Shown here: positions 50,969 to 61,171 of the stretch, in pieces
Position numbering within the stretch: the stretch's first letter is position 1
Layout of the letters: each line of letters begins with the position of its first letter
NCBI GenBank assembly: GCA_035544955.1
Contig: DASZZN010000002.1
Span: 1-63,412, forward strand
Length of the DNA stretch: 63,412 bases
Direction of reading: 5' to 3'
Source: Candidatus Dormiibacterota bacterium
GTDB taxonomy: Bacteria; Chloroflexota; Dormibacteria; CF-121
Translations under genes and position numbers: made by a program
The notes under the pieces: generated by a model
Database searches by the model: none
What the model was told of the DNA's origin: nothing
The model's input: the letters and a program-made list of their open reading frames with translations, nothing else

Positions 50969-51017
50969 CGGTCCGTTTTCGGGCCGGCTTGATCTTGCAA
51001 CAATCCCAGACCACGTC

Positions 51018-51464
51018 TTGAGCACTTCCGAACCCAAAGCCTCCCGCGCGAAGGTCCACCTCGCCGCGCCCGATCGGCTGATCTGGCTCGTCGTTGGGGC
51101 GATAGTTCTCTGGGGAGTGTGGGCGTTCGGATCGGAATTGGTACTCAACCTGCGGCTGAATCACGAGGTGCAGACGCTGCGTGACGGAAACGCGCAGCTC
51201 GCTGCCTCCAACGAGCAAACGCGGAAGGAGCTCGCCATCGTTGGCTCGCCGGGCGCTATGGAGGAAGCGGCCCGCAAATCCGGCTTTGCCCGGCCCGGCG
51301 AGCAGGTTTATGTCATCGTTAAGCCAAGTGACTCGGCAGCGCCGGCCGCGGCTGCGGCATCGGCATCACCGGGAGCGGCATCGACCGCGAAGCGATCGAC
51401 AAGCAAGAACGACGGCGGCATAATCGGAGCGATCGAAAACTGGTGGAGGAATTTATGGCATTAG
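51018..51464 (+). CDS. FtsB/DivIC-like septum formation initiator protein
   Basis: The protein is about 148 residues from the TTG at 51018, chosen because the promoter at 50940-50968 excludes the upstream start. One membrane helix (about 21-40) is followed by a coiled-coil of about 35 residues (NLRLNHEVQTLRDGNAQLAASNEQTRKEL) and a short KSGFARPGEQVYVIV strand, the FtsB/DivIC pattern. The tail is Ala/Ser-rich. Such proteins form the FtsQLB divisome complex. The YabR-like gene lies 17 bases downstream. Confidence 0.82.
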   Translation: MSTSEPKASRAKVHLAAPDRLIWLVVGAIVLWGVWAFGSELVLNLRLNHEVQTLRDGNAQLAASNEQTRKELAIVGSPGAMEEAARKSGFARPGEQVYVIVKPSDSAAPAAAAASASPGAASTAKRSTSKNDGGIIGAIENWWRNLWH

Positions 51465-51481
51465 GAGGGTCTGCGGGTTAG

Positions 51482-51916
51482 GTGGCTGTAACGCCTGGAA
51501 CGGTAGTAGAAGGGACGGTCGTCGGGATAACGAACTTCGGGGCTTTCGTACAGATCGAGGGATCGGGGACAGGACTGGTTCATATTTCTGAGATCGCGAA
51601 CGAGTACGTCCGCGATGTCAACAACCACGTGAAGATGAACGACAAGGTCAAGGTCAAGGTCCTCAATGTGGACTCGACCAACGGAAAGATGGACCTTTCG
51701 TTGAAGCAGGCGGCCGTGCCAGACGGCCCGGTCGGAATGTCCGCGCCCGTCCTGCCGCGTTCGTACCGGCGTGGCGGCCGCGGAAAGCGTGAGCTGCCGG
51801 AAGGCGCCGACCCGGTCTTCGAGGAGAAGCTCTCAAAGTTTTTGAAGACCAGCGAAGAGCGCCTGCTCGACATCAAGCGCAACATCGAAGCCAAGCGGGG
51901 CGGCCGTTTCAAGTAG
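51482..51916 (+). CDS. S1-domain RNA-binding protein (YabR-like)
   Basis: The protein has 144 residues from a GTG at 51482 with AGGAGGG about 13 bases upstream. One S1 domain is clear (GTVVEGTVVGITNFGAFVQI, TGLVHISEIANEYVRDVNNHVKMNDKVKVKVLNVD, GKMDLSLKQA). A basic linker (PRSYRRGGRGKRE) and a C-terminal charged helix (FEEKLSKFLKTSEERLLDIKRNIEAK) follow. In Bacillus the equivalent gene lies after divIC. Likely role is RNA binding in translation or RNA turnover. Confidence 0.85.
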   Translation: MAVTPGTVVEGTVVGITNFGAFVQIEGSGTGLVHISEIANEYVRDVNNHVKMNDKVKVKVLNVDSTNGKMDLSLKQAAVPDGPVGMSAPVLPRSYRRGGRGKRELPEGADPVFEEKLSKFLKTSEERLLDIKRNIEAKRGGRFK

Positions 51917-51930
51917 CGCCTGAGCTCGGC

Positions 51931-51960
51931 TTGACGGGGGAGACGGGACCCGCCTAGAAT
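51931..51960 (+). promoter_or_regulatory. Promoter of the initiator tRNA gene
   Basis: TTGACG (51931-51936) and TAGAAT (51955-51960) are 18 bases apart and lie 28 bases before the tRNA 5' end. Confidence 0.7.
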
Positions 51961-51988
51961 GACGCTCTCGCCTCGACGTGGGGCTGCG

Positions 51989-52063
<75 letters not shown>

Positions 52064-52073
52064 AGCGAACAAC

Positions 52074-52100
52074 AGAGGAGCCCGTCGGCTCCTCTTTTCA
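52074..52100 (+). terminator. Intrinsic terminator after the tRNA-fMet gene
   Basis: AGAGGAGCC and GGCTCCTCT (52074-52082 and 52087-52095) pair perfectly with loop CGTC, followed by TTTCA. It ends at the 3' end of the minus-strand methyltransferase, so it may also stop that transcript. Confidence 0.85.
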
Positions 52101-52850
52101 TTTCCGGGCGGTGAAGATCGCCCACTCGGAGCGCTGCGTCAGCCGGATCGTGCGATCCTGCGCCAGCATCTCCTCGAGTTGCTGCAGACCCAGTCGGTAC
52201 TCGAGCGGCGGCAGCATGGCCAGCGTCGAAATGTAGCGGCCGCGCACCCGGTCGACGACGTCGGCGATGTCCAGTTGTCGGGGCTCGTCCATCACCTCGA
52301 TCCGCACCTCCTCGAAGCCGGCGCGTCGCAGCTCGGCGCTCAGCACCTTCACCGAGGGAAACCGTGGCCGGTCGATCACGGCGATGCTCGGAAAGTAAGG
52401 ATTCAGATAGAACTCCTCGACGTGCCGCGGGGTGAAGGTCCAGAGGCTCAACTGGCCACCGGGTCGGAGGATGCGCCGCGCCTCCGTAAAGGCGCGCACC
52501 CGCTGGCGCAGCAGATGGACCAGCATGACCATCATCACCAGCGCGGCGGCCCCATCGTCCAGGGGCAAGCGGTAGGCGCTGCCACGAATCCAATCGATAC
52601 GGCCGGCGGCGTCTTTGGCGCGCGCGACATCGAGCATGCGCGTCTCGGTGTCGACCCCGGTCACACCGGCCGGCGTCATCGCCGACAGGGGCAGGATCAT
52701 CCGCCCCGTACCACAGCCGACCTCGACCACCGAGTCGCCGGGCTGCAACGCCGCCTCCTGCAGCATGGTTTGCAGCCGCGCATGGTCGCCCGCAGAGAGC
52801 GGCCGCAGCGCGTCATATCGTGGTGCGATCTCGGCAAATGACGGGGACAT
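52098..52850 (-). CDS. Class I SAM-dependent methyltransferase (UbiE/arsenite-methyltransferase-like)
   Basis: The protein has 250 residues. It starts with FAEIAPRYDALRPLS and then has motif I SVVEVGCGTGRMILPLSA, GVTGVDTETRMLDVARAKD, DGAAALVMMVMLVHLL and EARRILRPGGQLSLWTF. A C-terminal helical cap is present. Motifs place it in the Methyltransf_11 group; the substrate is unknown. The gene lies between two tRNA genes on the other strand, and its start is 25 bases from the second tRNA. Confidence 0.8.
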   Translation of the reverse strand: MSPSFAEIAPRYDALRPLSAGDHARLQTMLQEAALQPGDSVVEVGCGTGRMILPLSAMTPAGVTGVDTETRMLDVARAKDAAGRIDWIRGSAYRLPLDDGAAALVMMVMLVHLLRQRVRAFTEARRILRPGGQLSLWTFTPRHVEEFYLNPYFPSIAVIDRPRFPSVKVLSAELRRAGFEEVRIEVMDEPRQLDIADVVDRVRGRYISTLAMLPPLEYRLGLQQLEEMLAQDRTIRLTQRSEWAIFTARK

Positions 52851-52875
52851 CCTTGCTAAACTAACCGATGCTCTG

Positions 52876-52947
52876 GGCGGAGTAGCTCAGTGGTAGAGCA
52901 ACCGGCCCATACCCGGTATGTCGCAAGTTCGATCCTTGCCTCCGCCA
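52876..52947 (+). tRNA. Elongator tRNA-Met (CAU), with C33 instead of U33
   Basis: A 72-base cloverleaf: acceptor GGCGGAG/CTCCGCC, D arm GCTC-AGTGGTA-GAGC, anticodon arm ACCGG-CCCATAC-CCGGT, T arm GCAAG-TTCGATC-CTTGC, discriminator A. CCA is not encoded. Anticodon CAT is preceded by C at position 33, where U is nearly universal. Elongator Met is the best call; an Ile2 tRNA (lysidine-modified CAU) is possible but the acceptor pairs do not look like known Ile2 tRNAs. tilS begins 5 bases downstream. Confidence 0.85.
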
Positions 52948-52952
52948 TTTCC

Positions 52953-54146
52953 ATGATGCTCCCCAGCAGGGTCGCCATCGCCATCAGCCTCCATCACGTC
53001 TTCGAGCCGGGCGAGCGCGTCGTCGTCGCGGTCTCGGGCGGACCAGACTCGCTCGCACTCCTCTCGATCTTGCGGGAGATCCTTCCGGCCGTTCCCCTGC
53101 ACCTCACCGTGGCCCATTTCGACCACGGCTGGCGTGCCGACAGCAAGGACGACCGCGACTTCGTGGCGTCGATGGCGGCGACGTGGGGTTACGCGTTCCA
53201 TACCGCTCGCGCGGATGACGACACACCGCACACCGAGAGCGCCGCGCGCACCGCCCGCTATGCCTTCCTGCGACAGACGGCCGCCGAGACCAACAGCACA
53301 GCCATCGCCATGGGGCACACGCAGGACGACCAGGTCGAAACGCTCCTGCTCCACCTCCTGCGCGGGAGCGGCTCCCGAGGGCTTGGGGCCATGCGACGGC
53401 GCCACGCCGACCTGGCGCGGCCACTCCTCGACATCTCGCGAAAGGACATCGAGGCCTACCTGTCGCGACTCCACCTCACCCCACGCCGCGATCCGAGCAA
53501 CGAGGACCCGCGATTCACCCGCAATCGCCTCCGGCAGCAGGTTCTCCCCGCGATCGACGCCTTTGATCCCGCAGCGCGGGAGTTGTTGGCGCGCACCGCC
53601 GACATCCTTAGCGAGGAAGACCGCTTTCTCGACGACGCCATCGCCCAGGTGCCGGCCGACCTCGCGCGCGACCGGGTCGCGTTCGCGAAGCTGCCACCTG
53701 CGCTACAGCGCCGCGTCATCCGCCAGCTGGTTCCCGATGCTGGTTTCGTCGAGGTCGAAGCGCTGCGCCGCGGTGAGCCGCCGGCGGGCGCGGTACCGAA
53801 CCCTCAACCACCCGCCCGTCTGACGGTCAGAACCTGCACCTGCGACCCGGTGGCCTTCAGGGCGCGCGACCAGGTCGGACACCTCGATGGCGACCTCGTC
53901 CAGCTACCGCTGGTCGTCGCCACCCGCCGGCCCGGCGACCGGATGCGTCCACTCGGGCTGGAGCAGGCCAAGCGCCTCCAGGACATCCTGGTCGACGCCC
54001 ACGTCCCGCGACATCTCCGTGACACACTGCCCGTGGTTTCCGACTGCGAAGAAATCGTTTGGATCCCCGGTGTTACGGTCGCCGAGAGCAAGCGCGTCAC
54101 CTCTGCGACACTCCGCCAGCTGCACCTCGAAATAGAGCGCCGCTGA
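52953..54146 (+). CDS. tilS: tRNA(Ile)-lysidine synthetase
   Basis: The protein has 397 residues from the ATG at 52953. The PP-loop VSGGPDS (28-34) is followed by HFDHGWRADSKDDRDFVASMAATWG, AMGHTQDDQVETLLLHLLRGSGSRGLGAM and NEDPRFTRNRLRQQVLP. The C-terminal TilS_C-like domain is recognisable (RRPGDRMRPLGLEQAKRLQDILVDAHVPRHLRDTLPVVSD). TilS makes lysidine at C34 of tRNA-Ile2 so that it reads AUA. The order tilS-ftsH is conserved in Gram-positive lineages. Confidence 0.96.
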   Translation: MMLPSRVAIAISLHHVFEPGERVVVAVSGGPDSLALLSILREILPAVPLHLTVAHFDHGWRADSKDDRDFVASMAATWGYAFHTARADDDTPHTESAARTARYAFLRQTAAETNSTAIAMGHTQDDQVETLLLHLLRGSGSRGLGAMRRRHADLARPLLDISRKDIEAYLSRLHLTPRRDPSNEDPRFTRNRLRQQVLPAIDAFDPAARELLARTADILSEEDRFLDDAIAQVPADLARDRVAFAKLPPALQRRVIRQLVPDAGFVEVEALRRGEPPAGAVPNPQPPARLTVRTCTCDPVAFRARDQVGHLDGDLVQLPLVVATRRPGDRMRPLGLEQAKRLQDILVDAHVPRHLRDTLPVVSDCEEIVWIPGVTVAESKRVTSATLRQLHLEIERR

Positions 54147-54209
54147 ACTCGTTCTACTTCGTGTTGGTTAACAGGATTCTTAAAAATCCGGTGTTAAGAT
54201 AGCGTGGCC

Positions 54210-56138
<1,929 letters not shown>

Positions 56139-56150
56139 GGGAGGGTAGGG

Positions 56151-56285
56151 GTGCTGTCCTTCGGACACTGGTACATCCTCGTTTTCGCTCTCGTTTTCTT
56201 TGGAGCGCTGATCGTGTTGGCAGTGTGGCTCGTACTCTGGGCGATTCGCATTTCTCCGCGCGGAATCCGGCCGGATAAGCGGTAA
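56151..56285 (+). CDS. 44-residue small membrane protein downstream of ftsH
   Basis: A GTG at 56151 with GGGAGGGTAGGG immediately upstream opens a 44-codon frame. It encodes one strongly hydrophobic helix (HWYILVFALVFFGALIVLAV onward) and a basic tail (IRISPRGIRPDKR), the typical pattern of a single-pass small protein with the C-terminus inside. It starts 12 bases after ftsH. It may be an FtsH partner or an unrelated regulator; I do not recognise a family. Confidence 0.55.
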   Translation: MLSFGHWYILVFALVFFGALIVLAVWLVLWAIRISPRGIRPDKR

Positions 56286-56369
56286 ACCCTAGCGGGGCAG
56301 TAGGACAACCGACCATTTCCGCGTTATATTGAAAGCGCCCGCTTGGATCCCTGGGACCGAGACGGAATC

Positions 56370-57203
56370 ATGCAGAAACCGACGATCGCCATCATCGGAC
56401 CCGGCCGCGCCGGATCGGCGCTGGGGCGTGCCCTCCATCAGGTCGGCTACACCATCGCCGCCATCGGCGGCCGCAACCCCGACAACGTCCGCAACCTGGC
56501 GGACGAGCTGGGCGCCCGGGCCTGCCAGAGCCCAGCGACCGCGATCGACCTGGCGGACCTGACGATCGTCGCCGTCCCCGATGACGTCATCCTGCCCCTG
56601 GCGACGGACATGGCCGAATCGCTCTGCTCGGCGGCAGGAAAGGCCGCCGTCCACCTCAGCGGGGCCCAGGATCGCAGCGCCCTGCGGCCCCTCGCGCAGC
56701 AGGGGAGCCTCCGAACCGGCGTCTTCCACCCGCTGCAGACATTCCGCCGCGGACCGGAGGCCGTCCAGAATGTCGCCGGCACCTACTTCGGCATCGACGC
56801 GGACGCGCTGCTGCGCGACCAGTTGATGCAGCTGGCGCGCGATCTCCACGGCCATCCATTCGATTTGAGCGGCATCGACCTCGCCCTCTACCACGCCGCG
56901 GCCGTCTTCGCCGCGAATTACCCGATCACGCTGCTGGCGGAAGCGATCACCCTCGCCGTCGAGGCAGGTCTGGACGGTGAGACAGCGCGCCAGGGCATGA
57001 CGACGCTGCTCGCCGGTGCGGTCAACAACCTCCGAGACCTCGCGCCTGCCGACGCGATCACCGGACCCGCCTCGCGCGGCGACCAGGGCACCATCGAACG
57101 GCACCTGGAGGCGCTGAAGCACGATCCCGAGCTCCAGCGGCTCTATCGGCTGCTCGCCGACCGTACGAAACTGCTCAACGCCAACAAGGAGGCCGCCGCA
57201 TGA
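56370..57203 (+). CDS. Rossmann-like/DUF2520 oxidoreductase, candidate ketopantoate reductase
   Basis: The protein has 277 residues from the ATG at 56370. The N-terminal NAD(P) motif is IAIIGPGRAGSALGRAL. Conserved blocks of the Rossmann-like plus DUF2520 pair are DLADLTIVAVPDDVILPLA, FHPLQTFR and LALYHAAAVFAANYPITLLAEA, with PASRGDQGTIERHLEAL near the end. The gene overlaps panB by ATGA. There is no PanE-type gene in the window, so this protein may supply the ketopantoate-reduction step between PanB and PanC. That is inference from gene order. Confidence 0.82.
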   Translation: MQKPTIAIIGPGRAGSALGRALHQVGYTIAAIGGRNPDNVRNLADELGARACQSPATAIDLADLTIVAVPDDVILPLATDMAESLCSAAGKAAVHLSGAQDRSALRPLAQQGSLRTGVFHPLQTFRRGPEAVQNVAGTYFGIDADALLRDQLMQLARDLHGHPFDLSGIDLALYHAAAVFAANYPITLLAEAITLAVEAGLDGETARQGMTTLLAGAVNNLRDLAPADAITGPASRGDQGTIERHLEALKHDPELQRLYRLLADRTKLLNANKEAAA

Positions 57204-58003
57204 CGACCAGCGTCCGTGACCTGCGCAAGTGGAAGACCGAAGGCACGAAGTTCACCATGCTGACGGCCTACGACTACACCACGGCGCGCTGGCTGGATCA
57301 GGCCGGCATTCCCGTCCTGCTGGTCGGCGACAGCCTGGGCACGACGATGCTGGGCTACCCCGACACCCTCAGCGTGACGATGGACGACATGATCCGCTAT
57401 GCGGGCGCGGTCGTCCGCGGGGCACCGAACGCCCTGGTCGTCGGCGACATGCCCTTCATGGCCTATCACGCCTCCGCGGAGGACGCGATCCGGAACGCCG
57501 GCCGTTTTCTACAGGAAGCCCGCGTCTCGGCGGTGAAGATGGAAGGGGGAGGGCGCGTGATCGACTACACGAAACGACTGACGGCGATGGGCATCCCGGT
57601 GATGGGGCACCTCGGGCTGACGCCCACCTTCGTCAACCAGTTTGGCGGCTACCGGGTGCAGGGCCGCAGCGACGAGGCGGCGGAGCAAATCCTCGATGAT
57701 GCCAAGGCCTTGGAAGAGGCCGGCGCGTTTGCGGTGGTGCTCGAGGCGATCCCCAGCCCGCTCGGCCAGCGGGTAACGCAGGCGTTGACTGTCCCAACGA
57801 TTGGCATCGGCGCCGGACCTCACTGCGATGGGCAGGTGCTCGTCATTCAAGATGTCCTCGGCTTGAATCCGGACCATGTCGCGAAGTTCGTCCGCCAGTA
57901 CGCCAAACTCGGTAAGGCGATCGAAGCCGCCGCCCGCCAGTTCGACCAGGATGTGCGGAGCGGCGCCTTCCCCACCCCTGAGCACGAGTACTCCGCCCGC
58001 TAA
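57200..58003 (+). CDS. panB: 3-methyl-2-oxobutanoate hydroxymethyltransferase
   Basis: The protein has 267 residues, typical for PanB. Motifs are FTMLTAYDYTTARWLDQAGIPVLLVGDSLGTTMLGYPDTLSVTMDDMI, GAVVRGAPNALVVGDMPFMAYHAS, VKMEGGGRVIDY and HLGLTPTFVNQFGGYRVQGR. It uses methylene-THF to make ketopantoate, so it draws on the same C1 pool as the amine island. It is second of the three pantothenate genes. Confidence 0.97.
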   Translation: MTTSVRDLRKWKTEGTKFTMLTAYDYTTARWLDQAGIPVLLVGDSLGTTMLGYPDTLSVTMDDMIRYAGAVVRGAPNALVVGDMPFMAYHASAEDAIRNAGRFLQEARVSAVKMEGGGRVIDYTKRLTAMGIPVMGHLGLTPTFVNQFGGYRVQGRSDEAAEQILDDAKALEEAGAFAVVLEAIPSPLGQRVTQALTVPTIGIGAGPHCDGQVLVIQDVLGLNPDHVAKFVRQYAKLGKAIEAAARQFDQDVRSGAFPTPEHEYSAR

Positions 58004-58859
58004 GACCGTCGTCATCGAGTCCGCGAACGCCATGCAGGAGCAGGCGATCGCCTGGCGCCACGCCGGCGACGAGATCGGCGTCGTGCCCACTATGGGGGCG
58101 CTTCACGCCGGCCACGAGAACCTGGTCGCCCGTGCCAGGCGAGAAAACCAGCGCGTCATCGTCACCGTCTTCGTCAACCCGGCCCAGTTCGCACCCAACG
58201 AGGACTTTGCGACCTACCCCCGGACCTTCGACGAGGACCGCGCTCTGCTGGAGGGGCTAGGGGTGGATGCCATCTTCCATCCGCCGGTCGACCAGATCTA
58301 CCCCCCGGCGTTCAAGACCCGGGTCGATCCCGGGCCGCTGGGCGAGGTTCTCGAAGGCAAGAGCCGGCCCGGCCATTTCGCCGGGGTGCTGACGGTCGTG
58401 CTCAAGCTCTTCAATTTGACCCAGCCAAAGCGGGCCTACTTCGGGCAGAAAGATTTCCAGCAGGTGGCCCTGGTGCGCCAGCTGGTCCGCGACTTCGGGC
58501 TTCCCGTCCGGATCGTCGCCGTGCCCACCGTCCGGCACCCCGATGGCCTGGCGATGAGCTCCCGAAACGCCTACCTCGACGCATCCCAGCGGCAGCTCGC
58601 CCCGGTTGTCTACCGGGCCATCACCAAGGCGGCACAGGCGTTCACCGGGGGTGAAACCTACCCCGCCCGTCTGGAGAGCCTTGCGCGTGAGGAGCTGGCG
58701 TCGACGTCCGAGCTGGCTGTGGATTATGCGGTAGTGGTGGATCAGACCACGCTGAGTCGTCCCGAGCGGGCCATCCCGGGCAGCGTTTTGGCGGTCGCTG
58801 TTAAACTTGGTTCAATCAGATTGATCGATAACGCGGTATTGGGAGCGGAGCGCCTCTGA
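57951..58859 (+). CDS. panC: Pantothenate synthetase
   Basis: The protein is about 302 residues from an ATG at 57951, inside the end of panB. The conserved part begins with VVIESANAMQ about 27 residues later, so a shorter protein from a CTG is possible. Conserved motifs are VPTMGALHAGHENLVARAR, FVNPAQFAPNEDFATYPRTFDEDRALLEGLGVDAIFHPP, GHFAGVLTVVLKLFNL, YFGQKDFQQVALVRQLV and LAMSSRNAYL. It joins pantoate and beta-alanine with ATP. No panD lies in the window. Confidence 0.95.
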   Translation: MCGAAPSPPLSTSTPPAKTVVIESANAMQEQAIAWRHAGDEIGVVPTMGALHAGHENLVARARRENQRVIVTVFVNPAQFAPNEDFATYPRTFDEDRALLEGLGVDAIFHPPVDQIYPPAFKTRVDPGPLGEVLEGKSRPGHFAGVLTVVLKLFNLTQPKRAYFGQKDFQQVALVRQLVRDFGLPVRIVAVPTVRHPDGLAMSSRNAYLDASQRQLAPVVYRAITKAAQAFTGGETYPARLESLAREELASTSELAVDYAVVVDQTTLSRPERAIPGSVLAVAVKLGSIRLIDNAVLGAERL

Positions 58860-58975
58860 ATTCAGAACGGCGCTCGAAGGCGAAGGGGCGAGTCACAACT
58901 TCAAAAGTCAAAGCGAAGCCGACCGCCAAGTCGGCGCGCCCAAAACCCCTGTCCCCTGGCAAGAATGGGGCCTCC

Positions 58976-60103
58976 GTGGCCCGGAAGACGGCGGCGGCAC
59001 CCCGGCCTAAGCCGGCGGCCGCGCACAGCCAGCCCGTCGCCCCCACCCCTGTCGTGAGCCCACCGCCGGCTGCCCAGCCGGCGCCGGCGCAGCCCCCGCT
59101 GGCTCCGGGCGTTCCTATCATGCCCTTCCCGCGGCCGACGATCCTGGGACTCGGGTCGCCCTGGCGGACCGCCGGCCGCCCGCCGGGAATGCCGCCGCGT
59201 CCCGCCCCGGTCCCACACCCCACTCCGGCGCCGCAGCCGCGCCCGGCCGCCGTTCCGGTCGTAACGATGCGCTTCCCGATGAGCGCGGTGGACAAGTTGA
59301 TTAAAGAGGCGCTCGCCGAGGACATCGGTGACGGAGACCTGACCACTGAGTCGCTCTTCCCGGGCAAGGTCAAGGCACGCGGCAAGCTGATCGCCAACGA
59401 GGAAGGCGTCCTCGCCGGCCTGCCGATCTTCAAGCGGGTGTTCGAGCTGGTCGACAAGAACATCAGCTTCGAGCCGCGCGCAACCGACGGCATGGCCCTC
59501 GCCGGCGGGCAGCTCGTGGCTCGTGTTTCCGGCCCGGCGGTCAGCGTCCTGCGGGCCGAACGGACCGCCTTGAACTTCCTCCAGCACCTCTCCGGCATCG
59601 CCAGCCAGACCGCCAAGTTTGCGAACGCGGTGAAGGGCACCAAGACCCGAATTCTCGATACGCGCCGCACCACGCCAGGCTTGCGCTTTCTCGAAAAGTA
59701 TGCGGTCGAGGTGGGCGGCGGCGTCAGCCTCCAGAAGGGGCTTTCCGACCGGCTGGTCGTCACCGAATCGCACCTGGCGCTGAGTGAGGGTGTGCCGAAC
59801 ATCGTGCGCCAGCTCCGCAAGGCCCACCAGGGAAAGCGCATCGAGCTCACGGTTACGAACATGCAGGAGCTCGACCAGGCCCTGACGGCGAAAGTGAATG
59901 TCCTGCACCTCGAGAACTTCCCGCCGGGACAGGTTCGCCAGGCAATCGCCCTCGTGCAGGGCCGTGCCAAGGTGGAGGTCACCGGCAAGGTCGGCCTCGA
60001 CAACGCGCGAGCCTACGCCCTCGCCGGCGTCGACTACATCTCGGTGAGCCAGCTGACCCAGTCGGTCAAGGCGTTCGACTTCAGCTTCCGCGTCTCGCGG
60101 TAA
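58976..60103 (+). CDS. nadC: Nicotinate-nucleotide diphosphorylase (NadC) with a Pro/Ala/Lys-rich N-terminal extension
   Basis: The product is 375 residues from a GTG at 58976, or 278 from the ATG at 59267 (the usual NadC length). The catalytic part is secure: LAEDIGDGDLTTESLFPG, RAERTALNFLQHLSGIASQTAKF, TRRTTPGLRFLEKYAVEVGGG and GLDNARAYALAGVDYISVSQLTQSVKAFDFS. It makes nicotinate mononucleotide from quinolinate and PRPP. The first 97 residues are Pro/Ala-rich and low in complexity, and the same frame is open back to 58859 with a Lys-rich stretch. Whether this disordered extension is translated is uncertain. Confidence 0.93.
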   Translation: MARKTAAAPRPKPAAAHSQPVAPTPVVSPPPAAQPAPAQPPLAPGVPIMPFPRPTILGLGSPWRTAGRPPGMPPRPAPVPHPTPAPQPRPAAVPVVTMRFPMSAVDKLIKEALAEDIGDGDLTTESLFPGKVKARGKLIANEEGVLAGLPIFKRVFELVDKNISFEPRATDGMALAGGQLVARVSGPAVSVLRAERTALNFLQHLSGIASQTAKFANAVKGTKTRILDTRRTTPGLRFLEKYAVEVGGGVSLQKGLSDRLVVTESHLALSEGVPNIVRQLRKAHQGKRIELTVTNMQELDQALTAKVNVLHLENFPPGQVRQAIALVQGRAKVEVTGKVGLDNARAYALAGVDYISVSQLTQSVKAFDFSFRVSR

Positions 60104-60142
60104 CGTTTTCCGCCTGCCGCGGGGAGGCTAATCGAGAGGGTT

Positions 60143-61012
60143 CTAGTGGTAGACGGGCGCCGCGATCGGTGCCAGCTCAGGACTCCGGCGGCGTTTGGGC
60201 CGCGTGTCGAGCACCTCGGAGGCGAAGCGATAGCCTTCTTTCAGGTAAAAGTCCGTGGCACCGAAGTCCATCGAATGGCGCAAGAACCCGGCATCCGGCC
60301 GTAGGTGGATGATCTCCACCGAGCGACCCATTTGCTGGATCGTCCAGCGGGTGCGATGCTGAGCGGCGATCTGGAAGGTGTGGTCGACGATGGCGTTCAT
60401 CGATCCCAGCGGGGCCGGTAGCCGGCCGGCATAGCCCGAATCCAGGACGTAGACGCGCCGTGCGCCCAGCTCGATGGCCGTGTCCAGCCCGGTGGGGTCG
60501 ACCAGCCCGCCGTCGACGTGTTGCCGCCCGTCGATGACGACCGGCGGAAAAACGCCCGGGATGGCCGAGGATGCCAGGACAGCCGGAGCGAGAGCGCCGT
60601 GCGAGAAGACGGCTTTGGTCCCCATGGTCAGATCGATCGCCACAGTGTGGAAGGGGACGGCGAGATCCTCGAAGTTATGCACCTGGAGGTGCCGGGCGAC
60701 GAAGCGGGAGAGCCCGCTGCCCTCGTACAGTGAGGGCTTCCGTCGCACCATGTTCCGGGCGGCGCGCCACCAGACCATGTCCAGCGTCCGGCGGTTGACC
60801 TGGCGCCAGACCTGCTCCAGCTGCTTCACCCACTCCAGGTCCGGCCGGTAGGCGGTCCACGCGCCATTCCAGGCGCCGATCGAGACCCCGACGATCAAAT
60901 CCGGCGTGATATCCCGCTCGATCAGGGCGCGCAGCATACCCACCTGGGCGGCCCCTCGTGCCCCACCCCCAGAAATCGCGAATGCCGTCCGGTCGCGCCG
61001 CCAGTGCAGCAT
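60143..61012 (-). CDS. Patatin-like phospholipase
   Basis: The protein has 289 residues. Patatin motifs are complete: the oxyanion loop FAISGGGARGAAQVGMLRAL (about 11-30), the nucleophile Ser44 in VGVSIGAWNG and Asp167 in HVDGGLVDPTG. RssA/YlbK-type bacterial patatins have the same length and Gly-rich start. It hydrolyses acyl esters of lipids; the target is unknown. No signal peptide or membrane anchor is seen, so it is probably cytoplasmic. It is convergent with nadC. Confidence 0.93.
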   Translation of the reverse strand: MLHWRRDRTAFAISGGGARGAAQVGMLRALIERDITPDLIVGVSIGAWNGAWTAYRPDLEWVKQLEQVWRQVNRRTLDMVWWRAARNMVRRKPSLYEGSGLSRFVARHLQVHNFEDLAVPFHTVAIDLTMGTKAVFSHGALAPAVLASSAIPGVFPPVVIDGRQHVDGGLVDPTGLDTAIELGARRVYVLDSGYAGRLPAPLGSMNAIVDHTFQIAAQHRTRWTIQQMGRSVEIIHLRPDAGFLRHSMDFGATDFYLKEGYRFASEVLDTRPKRRRSPELAPIAAPVYH

Positions 61013-61087
61013 GACAGTTTTAGTGTAGGCAACTGTCGCGATGTCGTCCAGTCACAGTATGTTTTGCGAGGGACGACAAAGCCTGGT

Positions 61088-61096
61088 TGCTATACT
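61088..61096 (+). promoter_or_regulatory. Extended -10 promoter of rpsA
   Basis: TGC followed by TATACT (61088-61096) is a strong extended -10 element. No good -35 lies at 16-18 bases, which is usual for extended -10 promoters. The leader is about 70 bases. Confidence 0.55.
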
Positions 61097-61171
61097 TCTC
61101 GGTGACTCGCGCTCCTGCTAACAACTTGACGACCAACGAGTTCCAATAACACAAGGTGGTGGCCTACTGGT

